Both the position numbers and the translations under genes were made by a program. Below are positions 24,732 through 32,785 of a stretch of DNA of 64,000 bases, piece after piece (position 1 is the first letter of the stretch; every line of letters begins with the position of its first letter). This DNA comes from Streptomyces varsoviensis (GTDB lineage: Bacteria; Actinomycetota; Actinomycetes; Streptomycetales; Streptomycetaceae), in assembly GCF_000718635.1 (NCBI RefSeq), contig NZ_JOBF01000005.1:197754-261753 (forward strand), written 5' to 3'. Under the pieces are notes generated by a model. That model was given only the letters and a program-made list of their open reading frames with translations, was not told the DNA's origin and searched no databases.

Positions 24732-24767
24732 GCTAACTTTTGCAAGCGGGCGCTTGCAGGAGTTAGC
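24732..24767 (+). promoter_or_regulatory. Nested palindrome before the XRE regulator gene
   Basis: An inner perfect dyad TGCAAGCG-GG-CGCTTGCA (24741-24758) sits inside an outer dyad GCTAACT...AGTTAGC (24732-24738 and 24761-24767), 15 of 17 arm positions paired overall. Only 22 bp separate it from the ATG at 24790, so it is a strong candidate operator for autoregulation by the XRE protein. The HTH gene has no other obvious promoter signal. Confidence 0.68.
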
Positions 24768-24789
24768 GGGGGTGGTGCAGCATCGAGGC

Positions 24790-25185
24790 ATGGCATCACT
24801 GAACGTCGGCAATCTCGGCGAGTTCCTGCGGGAGCAGCGGCGCTCCGCGCAGCTCTCGTTGCGGCAGCTCGCCGATGCCGCCGGGGTGTCGAACCCGTAT
24901 CTCAGCCAGATCGAGCGCGGGCTGCGCAAGCCGAGCGCGGACATTTTGCAGCAGCTCGCCAAGGCGCTGCGGATCTCCGCCGAGACGCTGTACGTGCAGG
25001 CCGGGATCCTCGATGAGCGGGACCGGGACGAGGCCGAGGTGCGGAGTGTGATCCTCGCCGATCCCTCGATCAACGAGCGGCAGAAACAGGTGCTGCTCCA
25101 GATTTACGAGTCCTTCCGCAAGGAGAACGGGCTCGCGCCGGACCACGAAGACGGCGACGACGAAGCAGGCACATCCTCAAGCTGA
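24790..25185 (+). CDS. XRE-family helix-turn-helix regulator
   Basis: 131 aa. The Cro/CI-type HTH is LGEFLREQRRSAQLSLRQLA then AGVSNPYLSQIERGLRKPSA (residues 8-47). A helical C-terminal part with ILADPSINERQKQVLLQIYE and an acidic tail (EDGDDEAGTSSS) follow. The start at ATG 24790 fits the conserved N-terminus; an upstream ATG at 24754 would place the operator within the coding region. It is followed after 17 bp by an HBHA-like gene, probably co-transcribed, and preceded by a large nested palindrome. Confidence 0.9.
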   Translation: MASLNVGNLGEFLREQRRSAQLSLRQLADAAGVSNPYLSQIERGLRKPSADILQQLAKALRISAETLYVQAGILDERDRDEAEVRSVILADPSINERQKQVLLQIYESFRKENGLAPDHEDGDDEAGTSSS

Positions 25186-25202
25186 TCCGGGAGACCATCG
25201 CC

Positions 25203-25826
25203 ATGGCCATCACCGAAGACATCCGCAAGACCCTTACCGACCCGAAGCCGCTCTACGCCGCGGCCGGGGCCGCCGACGCGACCGCCGAGAAGATCGGGCA
25301 GCTCATCGCCGAGGCGCCCGGCTTCCTCGCCGAGCTGCGCGAGACCGACCCCAAGGCCGTGCAGGAGCGGGTCACCCGGCAGGCCAAGGAGGCCCAGGTG
25401 ACCGTGCAGGCCAAGGTCACCGAGGTGTTCGGGTCCCTCGACACGGACCTGAAGAAGTGGCGCGACACCGCGCAGGACCTGGCGCTCCAGGGCGTGGGCC
25501 AGGCCGTCGGGTACGCGGCCAAGGCCGGCGAGACGTACGAGAAGCTGGCCGAGCGCGGGCGGGAGGCGGTGCAGACCTGGCGCGGCGAGGCCGCCGAGGA
25601 GGTCGCCGAGATCGCCGTCGCCATCGAGCCCGACTCCGAGGAGTCCGCCGACCAGGGCGGGTCGCGGAGCGCGGCCGGAACGCAGGGCGCGGCCGGCGGC
25701 ACGGCCAAGAGCGAGTCCACCGCCCCGCAGGCCGCGGCGGCCCCGCAGTCCGCCGCCAAGAAGCCCGCGGCCCGCAAGCCCGCCTCCACCGCCAAGAAGC
25801 CCGCCCCCAAGGGCTCCGACCAGTAG
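25203..25826 (+). CDS. HBHA-like (heparin-binding haemagglutinin homologue) protein
   Basis: 207 aa. Residues 1-145 are predicted mostly alpha-helical/coiled coil (EKIGQLIAEAPGFLAELRET, KWRDTAQDLALQGVGQAVGY). The C-terminus is a Lys/Ala/Pro-rich tail with KKPAARKPA and AKKPAPK repeats like the heparin-binding tail of mycobacterial HBHA. There is no signal peptide. In mycobacteria HBHA is an adhesin that also binds lipid or DNA; the role in Streptomyces is not established. It lies 17 bp behind the XRE regulator and is followed by a hairpin terminator. Confidence 0.8.
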   Translation: MAITEDIRKTLTDPKPLYAAAGAADATAEKIGQLIAEAPGFLAELRETDPKAVQERVTRQAKEAQVTVQAKVTEVFGSLDTDLKKWRDTAQDLALQGVGQAVGYAAKAGETYEKLAERGREAVQTWRGEAAEEVAEIAVAIEPDSEESADQGGSRSAAGTQGAAGGTAKSESTAPQAAAAPQSAAKKPAARKPASTAKKPAPKGSDQ

Positions 25827-25857
25827 GAACCAGTCAGCGCCGGTGAGAGACCCCGCG

Positions 25858-25888
25858 CGGGCCGGGCACGCACCACGTGTCCGGCCCG
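25858..25888 (+). terminator. Hairpin terminator after the HBHA-like gene
   Basis: CGGGCCGGGCACG and CGTGTCCGGCCCG pair in a 13-bp stem (one G-T) with the loop CACCA, followed by TTCTACC. The lack of a long T-run is usual in Streptomyces. Confidence 0.6.
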
Positions 25889-25984
25889 TTCTACCGGTAC
25901 GGTGGCGTGGCGGCGTACGCCGGTCCGTACGAGCCCCGGACGAGCCCCAAACGATCACGAGACCAGAGGACTGAGGACTGAGAG

Positions 25985-26338
25985 GTGAACGGCATGCTGG
26001 TGCAAGCCTTCGGCAACGTCATGTACTGGGTGTCGATCGGCCTGCTGGTCTTCACGCTGGTCGCGTTCATCGACGCCGCCATCCACCGCGAGGACGCCTA
26101 CCGCGCCGCCGACAAGCAGACCAAGCCGTTCTGGCTGATCATCCTCGGCATCGCGGCCGCCGTGAACCTCTTCATGGGCGTCCTGTCCTTCCTGCCGATC
26201 ATCGGGCTCATCGCCACCATCGTCTACATGGTGGACGTGCGCCCCGCGCTCAAGCAGGTCTCCGGCCGGCGCGGCGGCCCGCGCCGCGGCGGCTCCAGCT
26301 CGGACGGGCCGTACGGGCCGTACAACGGCGGTCGGTGA
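25985..26338 (+). CDS. DUF2516 family membrane protein
   Basis: 117 aa. Two or three hydrophobic segments are visible: YWVSIGLLVFTLVAFIDAAI (residues about 14-33), FWLIILGIAAAVNLFMGVLS and FLPIIGLIATIVYMV. Between the first two is the conserved REDAYRAADKQTKPFW, characteristic of DUF2516, a small actinobacterial membrane family of unknown function. GTG 25985 is taken; ATG 25994 is an alternative. The 3' end carries a GTACGGGCCGTACAACGGCGG sequence that is duplicated about 70 bp downstream. Confidence 0.85.
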   Translation: MNGMLVQAFGNVMYWVSIGLLVFTLVAFIDAAIHREDAYRAADKQTKPFWLIILGIAAAVNLFMGVLSFLPIIGLIATIVYMVDVRPALKQVSGRRGGPRRGGSSSDGPYGPYNGGR

Positions 26339-26415
26339 CCAGCGCGGCCAAGCCCGACCAGCGACGGGAGCCGGCTGATCCGTACGGCCGTACAACGGCG
26401 GCCGTTAGCCGGCCC

Positions 26416-27687
26416 TTAGCCCTGTCCGAGCGGCCCCCGGTCCAGGAGCAGCACCGCCACGTCGTCCGTCAACTCCCCGCCGTTCAGGTCCCGCACCTCC
26501 CTCACCGCCGCGTCCAGCAGCTTCTCCCCCCGCAGCCCCTCCTGGAACTGACGGCCAATCAACTCGGCCATCCCCTCCTGCCCCAGCCGCTGCGTGCCCG
26601 TGCCGACCCGGCCCTCGATGAGGCCGTCCGTATACATCAACAGGCTCCACTCCGCGCCCAGTTCGAGTTCGTGACGCGGCCAGCGGGCCTGCGGCAGCAG
26701 GCCGAGGGCCGGGCCGCCGTCCTCGTACGGGAGCAGCAGCGGTAACGGCGAATCCGGCCGTACGAGCAGGGGCGTCGGGTGGCCCGCGAGGAACATCCCC
26801 GCGGTGCGGCCGTCCGCCGCGATGTCGACGGTGCAGAGCGTCGCGAAGATCTCCTCGTTGGCGCGCTCGTGCTCCAGGACCCGCTGGAGCGTCGAGAGCA
26901 GTACATCGCCGCTCAGCCCGGCGAAGGTCAACGCCCGCCAGGCGATGCGCAGTTCGACGCCTAGCGCGGCCTCGTCCGGGCCGTGCCCGCAGACGTCGCC
27001 GATCATCGCGTGCACGGTCCCGTCGGGCGTACGGACCGTGTCGTAGAAGTCGCCGCCGAGCAGCGCCCGGCTGCGGCCGGGGCGGTAGCGGGCGGCGAAG
27101 CTGAGATCGGAGCCGTCCAGCAGCGGCGTGGGCAGCAGGCCGCGCTCCAGCCGGGCGTTCTCCTGCGCGCGCAGCCGCGACTCGCTGAGCTGGCGCTGCG
27201 CGACATCGGCGCGCTTGCGCTCGACGGCGTAGCGGATCGCGCGGCTCAGCACCCGTTCGTCCAGCTCGTCGCGGAAGAGATAGTCCTGCGCCCCGACCCG
27301 TACGGCCTCGGTCGCCCGTTCCGCGTCCGTCTCGGCGGTCAGCGCCAGCACGGCGTGGCGCGGCGCGAGCCGCAGCACCTCCCGCAGCGTGTCCAGCGCG
27401 TCCCCCGCCTCGGGGCAGGCGCCCGGCAGCGCGAGGTCGAGGAGGATGCAGTGCACGTCGTCCGTGAGCAGCCGGGTCGCCTCGGTGAGATTGCGGGCCG
27501 TACGGATGCGTACCGGCTTGCCCGACGCGTCCAGCATCTCGGGCACGGACAGCGCGCCCGCCGGATCGTCCTCGATGACGAGCAGGGAGAGGCCGCCGTC
27601 GGACGGCGCGGCGGCGGTCCTGGGCTGCGGCAGCGTCCGTGCCTCGCCGGGCGGAGCCGCCCGCGGCCCTGGCACGGGTACGGACAT
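26416..27687 (-). CDS. Response-regulator receiver / SpoIIE-type PP2C phosphatase
   Basis: 423 aa. An N-terminal receiver domain (LSLLVIEDDPAG, phospho-acceptor Asp in CILLDLALPG, switch Thr in VLALTAET) is followed by a helical linker (RAIRYAVERKRADVAQRQLS) and a PP2C-like SpoIIE domain with GGDFYDTVRTPDGTVHAMIG, DVCGHGPDEAA and ELTDDVAVLLL metal-binding aspartates. The receiver/phosphatase fusion resembles RsbU/RssB-type regulators that dephosphorylate anti-sigma antagonists. No kinase or antagonist gene is adjacent. ATG 27687 opens before MSVPVPGPRAAPPG; longer frames are compositional. Confidence 0.9.
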   Translation of the reverse strand: MSVPVPGPRAAPPGEARTLPQPRTAAAPSDGGLSLLVIEDDPAGALSVPEMLDASGKPVRIRTARNLTEATRLLTDDVHCILLDLALPGACPEAGDALDTLREVLRLAPRHAVLALTAETDAERATEAVRVGAQDYLFRDELDERVLSRAIRYAVERKRADVAQRQLSESRLRAQENARLERGLLPTPLLDGSDLSFAARYRPGRSRALLGGDFYDTVRTPDGTVHAMIGDVCGHGPDEAALGVELRIAWRALTFAGLSGDVLLSTLQRVLEHERANEEIFATLCTVDIAADGRTAGMFLAGHPTPLLVRPDSPLPLLLPYEDGGPALGLLPQARWPRHELELGAEWSLLMYTDGLIEGRVGTGTQRLGQEGMAELIGRQFQEGLRGEKLLDAAVREVRDLNGGELTDDVAVLLLDRGPLGQG

Positions 27688-27907
27688 CGGTTCGCTTCCC
27701 TTCCCTCCCCCATGAATCCATGGCACGCCGGAGGGCACGGGGCCCCGGGAGGCGCGGCCCCCTCGGGCGCGGCGGCCGCCGATCAGCGGGGCCACCGGAC
27801 GCGACCATAGCCCCAGGGCACGGCCCAACGGAATGGCATCACGTGATTCGCACGTGTCATATGACGCCCCCCGCCTGGCATTTCGCCTGCCACGCGACAA
27901 TCGGGCA

Positions 27908-28477
27908 ATGACAAACATCACGCTGGTCCAGGGCGACATCACCGAGCAGTCCGTCGACGCCGTCGTCAACGCCGCGAACACCTCGCTCCTCGGCGGCGGC
28001 GGTGTCGACGGCGCCATCCACCGCCGCGGCGGCCCGGAGATCCTCGCCGAGTGCCGCGCCCTGCGCGCCTCCCACTACGGCCGCGGGCTGCCGCCGGGAC
28101 AGGCCGTCGCGACGACCGCGGGCCGCCTCCCCGCCCGCTGGGTCATCCACACGGTCGGCCCGGTCCACTCCGAGCACGAGGACCGCTCCGACCTCCTCGC
28201 CTCCTGTTACCGCGAGTCACTGCGCGTCGCCGGCGAGCTGGGCGCCGCCACGGTCGCCTTCCCGGCGATCTCCACAGGCGTCTACCGCTGGCCGCTCGCG
28301 GACGCCGCCCGCATCGCGCTGCGTACGGTCCGTACAGAACTTGAAACCGTTCGTGACGGCGACAGTGACCCAAGCGCCGGAACCGGCAACATCCCCGGAA
28401 TCACCGAAGTCCGCTTCGTCCTCTTCGACGCCCAGGCGTACGCCGCCTTCGACGACGCCCTGCGGGAGCTCCCCTGA
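27908..28477 (+). CDS. Macrodomain protein (O-acetyl-ADP-ribose deacetylase-like)
   Basis: 189 aa. The macrodomain signature is complete: ITLVQGDITEQSVDAVVNAA (residues 4-23), NTSLLGGGGVDGAIHRRGG with the catalytic-loop residues of the MacroD type, WVIHTVGP, and AFPAISTGVYRWPLADAARI. Such enzymes remove ADP-ribose from proteins or deacetylate O-acetyl-ADP-ribose. The ATG at 27908 lies 17-18 codons into a longer open frame and is chosen because the fold starts there. There is no Shine-Dalgarno, so it may be leaderless. Confidence 0.92.
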   Translation: MTNITLVQGDITEQSVDAVVNAANTSLLGGGGVDGAIHRRGGPEILAECRALRASHYGRGLPPGQAVATTAGRLPARWVIHTVGPVHSEHEDRSDLLASCYRESLRVAGELGAATVAFPAISTGVYRWPLADAARIALRTVRTELETVRDGDSDPSAGTGNIPGITEVRFVLFDAQAYAAFDDALRELP

Positions 28478-28480
28478 CCC

Positions 28481-28609
28481 CGCCGCCCATCAGCATCCCG
28501 CAGCTCCCCGACGCCCCGCCGCCCATCAGCACCCCGCAGCTCCCCGACGCCCCGCCGTCCCTCAGCCTCCCGCCGCTCCCCGACACCCCGCCGTCCCTCA
28601 GCATGCCCC
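28481..28609. repeat. 36-bp tandem repeat, 3.6 copies
   Basis: The unit starting CGCCGCCCATCAGCATCCCG and ending CCCCGACGCCC is repeated with the sequence drifting towards CGCCGTCCCTCAGC. It fills the convergent gap between the macrodomain and NlpC/P60 genes. The period is 12 codons, so frames through it are periodic but no protein is supported. Confidence 0.8.
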
Positions 28610-28617
28610 GCCCCACC

Positions 28618-29928
28618 TCACGCGTCCGGCCGTACGACCCCCAGCACCGGCATCGAACCCGCCCCCGCCAGCGTCACCTGACGCCCCGGCCGCGGGGCGT
28701 GCACGATGGCGCCACCGCCCACGTACATACCGACATGGCTCGCGTCGCGGAAGTAAATGATGAGGTCGCCCGGCCGCATGTCGCGCGCGTCGACCTTGGG
28801 GAGCTGCCGCCACTGCTCCTGGGAGGTCCGCGGTATGGGGCGGCCGGCCGCGGCCCATGCTTTGAGGGTGAGGCCGGAGCAGTCGAAGGTGTTGGGGCCG
28901 ACCGCTCCCCACACATAGTCCTTGCCGATTTGCGCCGTCGCGAACGCGACCGCCCGCTTGCCCTGGTCGCTCGTCGCGCCCCCGCCGCCCTTCGGCGCCG
29001 CCCCGGCGCTCAGCCACTTCTCCTGCGCCGCGTACGCCCGTTCCTCCTCCAACTGCCGCAGCCGGTCCCGCTCCTTCGCCGCCAGCCGCGATTCGAGGTC
29101 CTTGGCCGACCGGAGCCGCGCCTCGATCTTCTTCTTGGCGTCCTCCTTCTTCGCCCGCTCGTCCGCGAGCTTCTCCCACTGCTCGCTCGCCGCCTTCGCG
29201 TACCCGTCGAGCGCGGTCTGCGTGGCGGCCAGATCCGCGATGAGGCCGCGTGCCGCCTGCTGGCCCTTGTGGGCGAGGGCCGCGTTGTCGAGGAACTCCG
29301 CCGGGTCGCCGCCGAACAGCATCCGGGCCTCGGCCGGCAGCCCGCCGCTGCGGTACTGGGCGCGGGCCAGCGCCCCGGCCCGGTTCTTGAGCCCCGCCAT
29401 CCGGTCCTGCGCGGCCACCACCGCCCGCGCGAGCTTCAGGATCGACCGCTCCTGCTCGCTCTGGCGCTCGCCCGCCGCGTTGTACGCGTCCGTGGCCGCC
29501 TCCGCCTCGCGGTAGAGCGAGTCGATCTCCTTACGCACCTCCTCCAGGCTCCGGGGGCGCGCACCGGGGTCCCCGGGGCGCGGCGCCGCCGGGGCCGCCG
29601 GGGCCGCGTGCGCGGTAACCGGCCAGGTCTGCGCCCCGGTCACGGACGCGAGGAGGGCCGCGGCGACCACCGCCCCCCGAGCCACGACCCGCACACGCCC
29701 TGGCGCCCGTACGCGCGCCGCCGCCGGTACGTCCGCTGCCGCCCTTGCGCGTACGGCCGGCCGTACGCGCATTGCTGCCGGTACGCGCGCCGTCGCCCGT
29801 ACGCGCACTGCCGCCCGTACGGGCGCCAAGGCCCGCCCCCCAGCCGCAGCCCCTCCCGGCGCCACGGCCCGTCCCCGATCCGTGGCCCGTACCCGACCGG
29901 CCCCGCGCCCGCCATCGACGTTCATCAC
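28618..29928 (-). CDS. NlpC/P60 (C40) cell-wall endopeptidase with coiled-coil N-domain
   Basis: Up to 436 aa. A hydrophobic export segment (VVARGAVVAAALLASVTGA, about 90-108) precedes a long coiled coil (SLEEVRKEIDSLYREAEAAT to AKERDRLRQLEEERAYAAQE) and the C40 domain with the catalytic Cys in FDCSGLTLKAW and His in ASHVGMYVGG. It resembles RipA-like peptidoglycan hydrolases that cut peptide stems at division or sporulation. The first 80 residues are Arg/Val/Ala-rich repeats (VRAAVRVRATARV) from a GTACGCGC-type DNA repeat, so the true start may lie downstream of 29928. Confidence 0.85.
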   Translation of the reverse strand: MMNVDGGRGAGRVRATDRGRAVAPGGAAAGGRALAPVRAAVRVRATARVPAAMRVRPAVRARAAADVPAAARVRAPGRVRVVARGAVVAAALLASVTGAQTWPVTAHAAPAAPAAPRPGDPGARPRSLEEVRKEIDSLYREAEAATDAYNAAGERQSEQERSILKLARAVVAAQDRMAGLKNRAGALARAQYRSGGLPAEARMLFGGDPAEFLDNAALAHKGQQAARGLIADLAATQTALDGYAKAASEQWEKLADERAKKEDAKKKIEARLRSAKDLESRLAAKERDRLRQLEEERAYAAQEKWLSAGAAPKGGGGATSDQGKRAVAFATAQIGKDYVWGAVGPNTFDCSGLTLKAWAAAGRPIPRTSQEQWRQLPKVDARDMRPGDLIIYFRDASHVGMYVGGGAIVHAPRPGRQVTLAGAGSMPVLGVVRPDA

Positions 29929-30280
29929 CCGTCAGCCTCCGCTTCGCGCAGCCCATACCTGACGTGCCGTCACATAGGCTCGGATGGTGCCACGCCGCCC
30001 CGCGATACAACAGAGAGCGGCCCGTATTCGCACAGCCTTCCGCCGCGGCGCCCGCGCCGCTGCCGCCCTTTCCGTGCGGCCCGGCGGCCCCGCGACCAGT
30101 GCCCATGTCCCCGCGCCATCCGGCGCCCCCGCAGCGACCGTTCAGGCCCCCACGCCGACCACCCACGCCCCCGCGGCGCCCACCCAGGCACCCCGCGGCA
30201 ACCGCCCCCACCCCCGCGCCCGCCCCCCTACGCGCCCCGGAGCCGCCCCCGCCCGGCAGGCCACCACACTGACGGCCGAG

Positions 30281-30324
30281 GTTCACCCCCCGTTCACCCA
30301 CCCCCATCGACCACTTCACCTGTT
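30281..30324 (+). promoter_or_regulatory. PHO box, four 11-bp direct-repeat units
   Basis: GTTCACCCCCC (30281-30291), GTTCACCCACC (30292-30302), CCCATCGACCA (30303-30313) and CTTCACCTGTT (30314-30324) form a regular 11-bp array of the PhoP type described in Streptomyces. A -10-like TAATTT follows at 30330. The first two units are near-consensus and the third is weak. The array drives pstS under phosphate limitation. The 29929-30280 stretch upstream has no gene. Confidence 0.85.
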
Positions 30325-30498
30325 CTGCCTAATTTCGGCCGTACACCGTGCGAGTCGGACCGTCCGAGGCCCGCGTCGCCCAGCAGAACTCCATAGCTGG
30401 ACCCCGTGCTGGACAGCCAGGCTGAACAGCGCAGACTCCCGTTCGACAACCTCTTCGCACGCCGCCCGAGCGGCGGCTACCGGAAGGAACCCCCGAAA

Positions 30499-31626
30499 GT
30501 GAAGCTTCAGCGCAAGAACCGGCTCCGCGCCGCCGCCTTTGGCGTCCTCGCCGTCTCCGGCGCCTTGGTCCTGACGGCGTGCGGCTCGGACGACAACAGC
30601 GGCGACGGCGGGGGCTCCGCCTCCAGCAAGGCCGCGGGCAACATCAAGTGCGAGGGCAAGGGCGACCTGCTCGCCTCCGGCTCCACCGCGCAGAAGAACG
30701 CCATGGACCTGTGGACGAAGAACTTCATGGCGGCCTGTCCCGACATCAAGATCAACTACAAGGGGACCGGTTCCGGCGCGGGCGTCCAGGAGTTCCTCCA
30801 GGGCAAGACCGCCTTCGCGGGCTCCGACTCGGCGCTCAAGCCCGAGGAGGTCACGAAGTCCAAGGGCGTCCTCAAGGGCGGCCAGGGCATCAACCTCCCG
30901 ATGGTCGGCGGCCCCATCGCGATCGGCTACAAGGTGCCCGGCGTGAAGGACCTCGTCCTCGACGCCGACACCCTCGCGAAGATCTTCGACGGCAAGATCT
31001 CCAAGTGGAACGATCCTGCGATCGCGAAGCTCAACAAGGACGCGAAGCTCCCGGACCTGAAGATCCAGGCGTTCCACCGCTCCGACGAGTCGGGCACGAC
31101 GGACAACTTCACCAAGTACCTCAAGGCCGCCGCGCCCAAGTCCTGGCCGTACGAGCCCGCCAAGGCGTGGGCCGCGAAGGGCGGGCAGTCCGCGGACGGC
31201 TCCGCCGGCGTGTCCTCGCAGGTGAAGCAGAACGACGGCGCCATCTCGTACTTCGAGCTGTCCTACGCCACCGCCAACAGCATCGACACGGTGAAGATCG
31301 ACACCGGCGCCGCCGCCCCGGTCGCCGCCACCTCCGACAACGCGTCCAAGGCCATCGCCGACGCGAAGGTCGTCGGCTCCGGCAAGGACCTCGCCCTCAA
31401 GCTGAACTACGCCACCAAGGCCGAGGGCGCCTACCCGATCACCCTGGTCACGTACGAGGTCCTCGGCGACAAGGGCAACAAGGCCGACACCCTTGCCGCC
31501 ACCAAGTCCTTCCTGACCTACGTCTCCTCCGAGGCCGGCCAGGCCGGTCTCAAGGAGCTCGGCTACGCCCCGCTGCCCGCCGAGATCGCCGCCAAGGTCC
31601 GCGAGAGCGTCGCCTCCCTCTCCTGA
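30499..31626 (+). CDS. pstS: Phosphate-binding lipoprotein of the Pst transporter
   Basis: 375 aa from GTG 30499 with GGAAGGAA upstream. The signal peptide ends in a lipobox LVLTACGSDD, so the protein is a membrane-anchored lipoprotein. Phosphate-binding motifs are LLASGSTAQKNAMDLW, KGTGSGAGVQEFLQGKTAFA, and FHRSDESGTTDNF. It delivers phosphate to PstCAB. It is the first gene of the pst operon, behind a four-unit PHO box, and is separated from pstC by three hairpins that probably raise its level relative to the permease. Confidence 0.97.
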   Translation: MKLQRKNRLRAAAFGVLAVSGALVLTACGSDDNSGDGGGSASSKAAGNIKCEGKGDLLASGSTAQKNAMDLWTKNFMAACPDIKINYKGTGSGAGVQEFLQGKTAFAGSDSALKPEEVTKSKGVLKGGQGINLPMVGGPIAIGYKVPGVKDLVLDADTLAKIFDGKISKWNDPAIAKLNKDAKLPDLKIQAFHRSDESGTTDNFTKYLKAAAPKSWPYEPAKAWAAKGGQSADGSAGVSSQVKQNDGAISYFELSYATANSIDTVKIDTGAAAPVAATSDNASKAIADAKVVGSGKDLALKLNYATKAEGAYPITLVTYEVLGDKGNKADTLAATKSFLTYVSSEAGQAGLKELGYAPLPAEIAAKVRESVASLS

Positions 31627-31658
31627 TCCGCGTGCGGCCGGGCCCCGAACGGGCCTCC

Positions 31659-31746
31659 CAGGGGCCTCCGAGAGGAGCACCTCGGGCCAGGGGTCTCCGA
31701 GAGAAGCCCCTCGGGCCAGGGCCCTCCGCGAGGAGCCCCCTCGGGC
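31659..31746 (+). repeat. Three tandem 29-bp hairpin repeats between pstS and pstC
   Basis: Units at 31659-31687, 31688-31716 and 31717-31746 share CAGGGG.CTCCGAGAG.AG..CCTCGGGC. Each can fold CCGAG against CTCGG or extend to GGCCCTCCG pairings. Placed just after the pstS stop, the array resembles a processing or attenuation element that stabilises upstream mRNA. Confidence 0.75.
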
Positions 31747-31816
31747 CCGGCCGCACCATCCGGTGCACCGCCGCGCCAGGAGCCGGGCCGCCCGGCTCCG
31801 CAGACCGGAGAAACCC

Positions 31817-32785
31817 ATGGACATATCACCGACCTCAGCGACCAGCCCCCCACCCCGACCGACCAGGGCCGCCACCCGCGCCGGTGACCGGATCTTCCTC
31901 GCGCTCTCCCGCGGCTCCGGCGTCCTGCTCCTGGTGATCATGGCCGCGATCGCGGTCTTCCTCACCGTCCGCGCGGCCAACGCGATCTCCGAGGACGAGG
32001 GGAACTTCCTCACCACCTTCGCCTGGGACCCCAACTCCGCGCACCCGACCTTCGGCATCGCGGTCCTCGCCTTCGGCACCGTCGTCAGCTCGGTCATCGC
32101 GATGGCCATCGCCGTGCCGATCGCGGTCGGCATCGCGCTCTTCGTCTCGCACTACGCGCCGCGCCGCCTCGCGAGCCCGCTGGCCTTCGTCATCGACCTG
32201 CTGGCCGCCGTCCCGTCGATCGTCTACGGCCTGTGGGGTGCCCTGTTCCTCGTCCCCCACCTCAGCGGCGTCTATAGCTGGCTCGACGACTACTTCGGCT
32301 GGACCGGCGTCTTCTCCTACTCCGGCGGCCCGTCCCGGTCGATCTTCACCATCTCCATCCTGCTCGCGATCATGATCCTGCCGATCGTCACCAGCGTCAG
32401 CCGCGAGGTCTTCCTCCAGGCCCCGAAGACGCAGGAGGAGGCCGCGCTCGCGCTCGGCGCCACCCGCTGGGAAGTCATCCGGATGTCGGTCCTCCCCTTC
32501 GGCCGCTCCGGCGTCATCAGCGCCTCGATGCTCGGCCTCGGCCGCGCGCTCGGCGAGACGATGGCCGTCGCCACCGTGCTCTCCCCCGGCTTCGTGATCA
32601 ACGCCAGCCTGCTGGAGCCCGGCGGCGGCACCTTCGCACAGAACATCGCCAGCAGCTTCAAGGAATCCGGTGAGCTGGGCAAGGACGCGCTGATCGCCTC
32701 CGGCCTGGTCCTGTTCGCACTGACCCTGCTGGTCAACGGCGCGGCCCGGATGATCATCTCGCGTCGCAAGGAGTACACGGCATGA
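31817..32785 (+). CDS. pstC: Phosphate ABC transporter permease PstC
   Basis: 322 aa. There are six membrane segments after a Pro/Thr-rich cytoplasmic N-terminus; the first is GVLLLVIMAAIAVFLTV. The binding-protein-dependent permease (EAA) loop reads EEAALALGATRWEVIRMSVL, which docks on PstB. ATG 31817 has CGGAG seven bases upstream. It overlaps pstA by 4 bases (ATGA), showing translational coupling. It forms the channel with PstA. Confidence 0.96.
   Translation: MDISPTSATSPPPRPTRAATRAGDRIFLALSRGSGVLLLVIMAAIAVFLTVRAANAISEDEGNFLTTFAWDPNSAHPTFGIAVLAFGTVVSSVIAMAIAVPIAVGIALFVSHYAPRRLASPLAFVIDLLAAVPSIVYGLWGALFLVPHLSGVYSWLDDYFGWTGVFSYSGGPSRSIFTISILLAIMILPIVTSVSREVFLQAPKTQEEAALALGATRWEVIRMSVLPFGRSGVISASMLGLGRALGETMAVATVLSPGFVINASLLEPGGGTFAQNIASSFKESGELGKDALIASGLVLFALTLLVNGAARMIISRRKEYTA

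Noticed and set aside
24754..24789. Upstream ATG start for the XRE regulator
   Set aside because: It would place the nested palindrome inside the gene, and the added residues (MQELAGVVQHRG) are unlike the family N-terminus.
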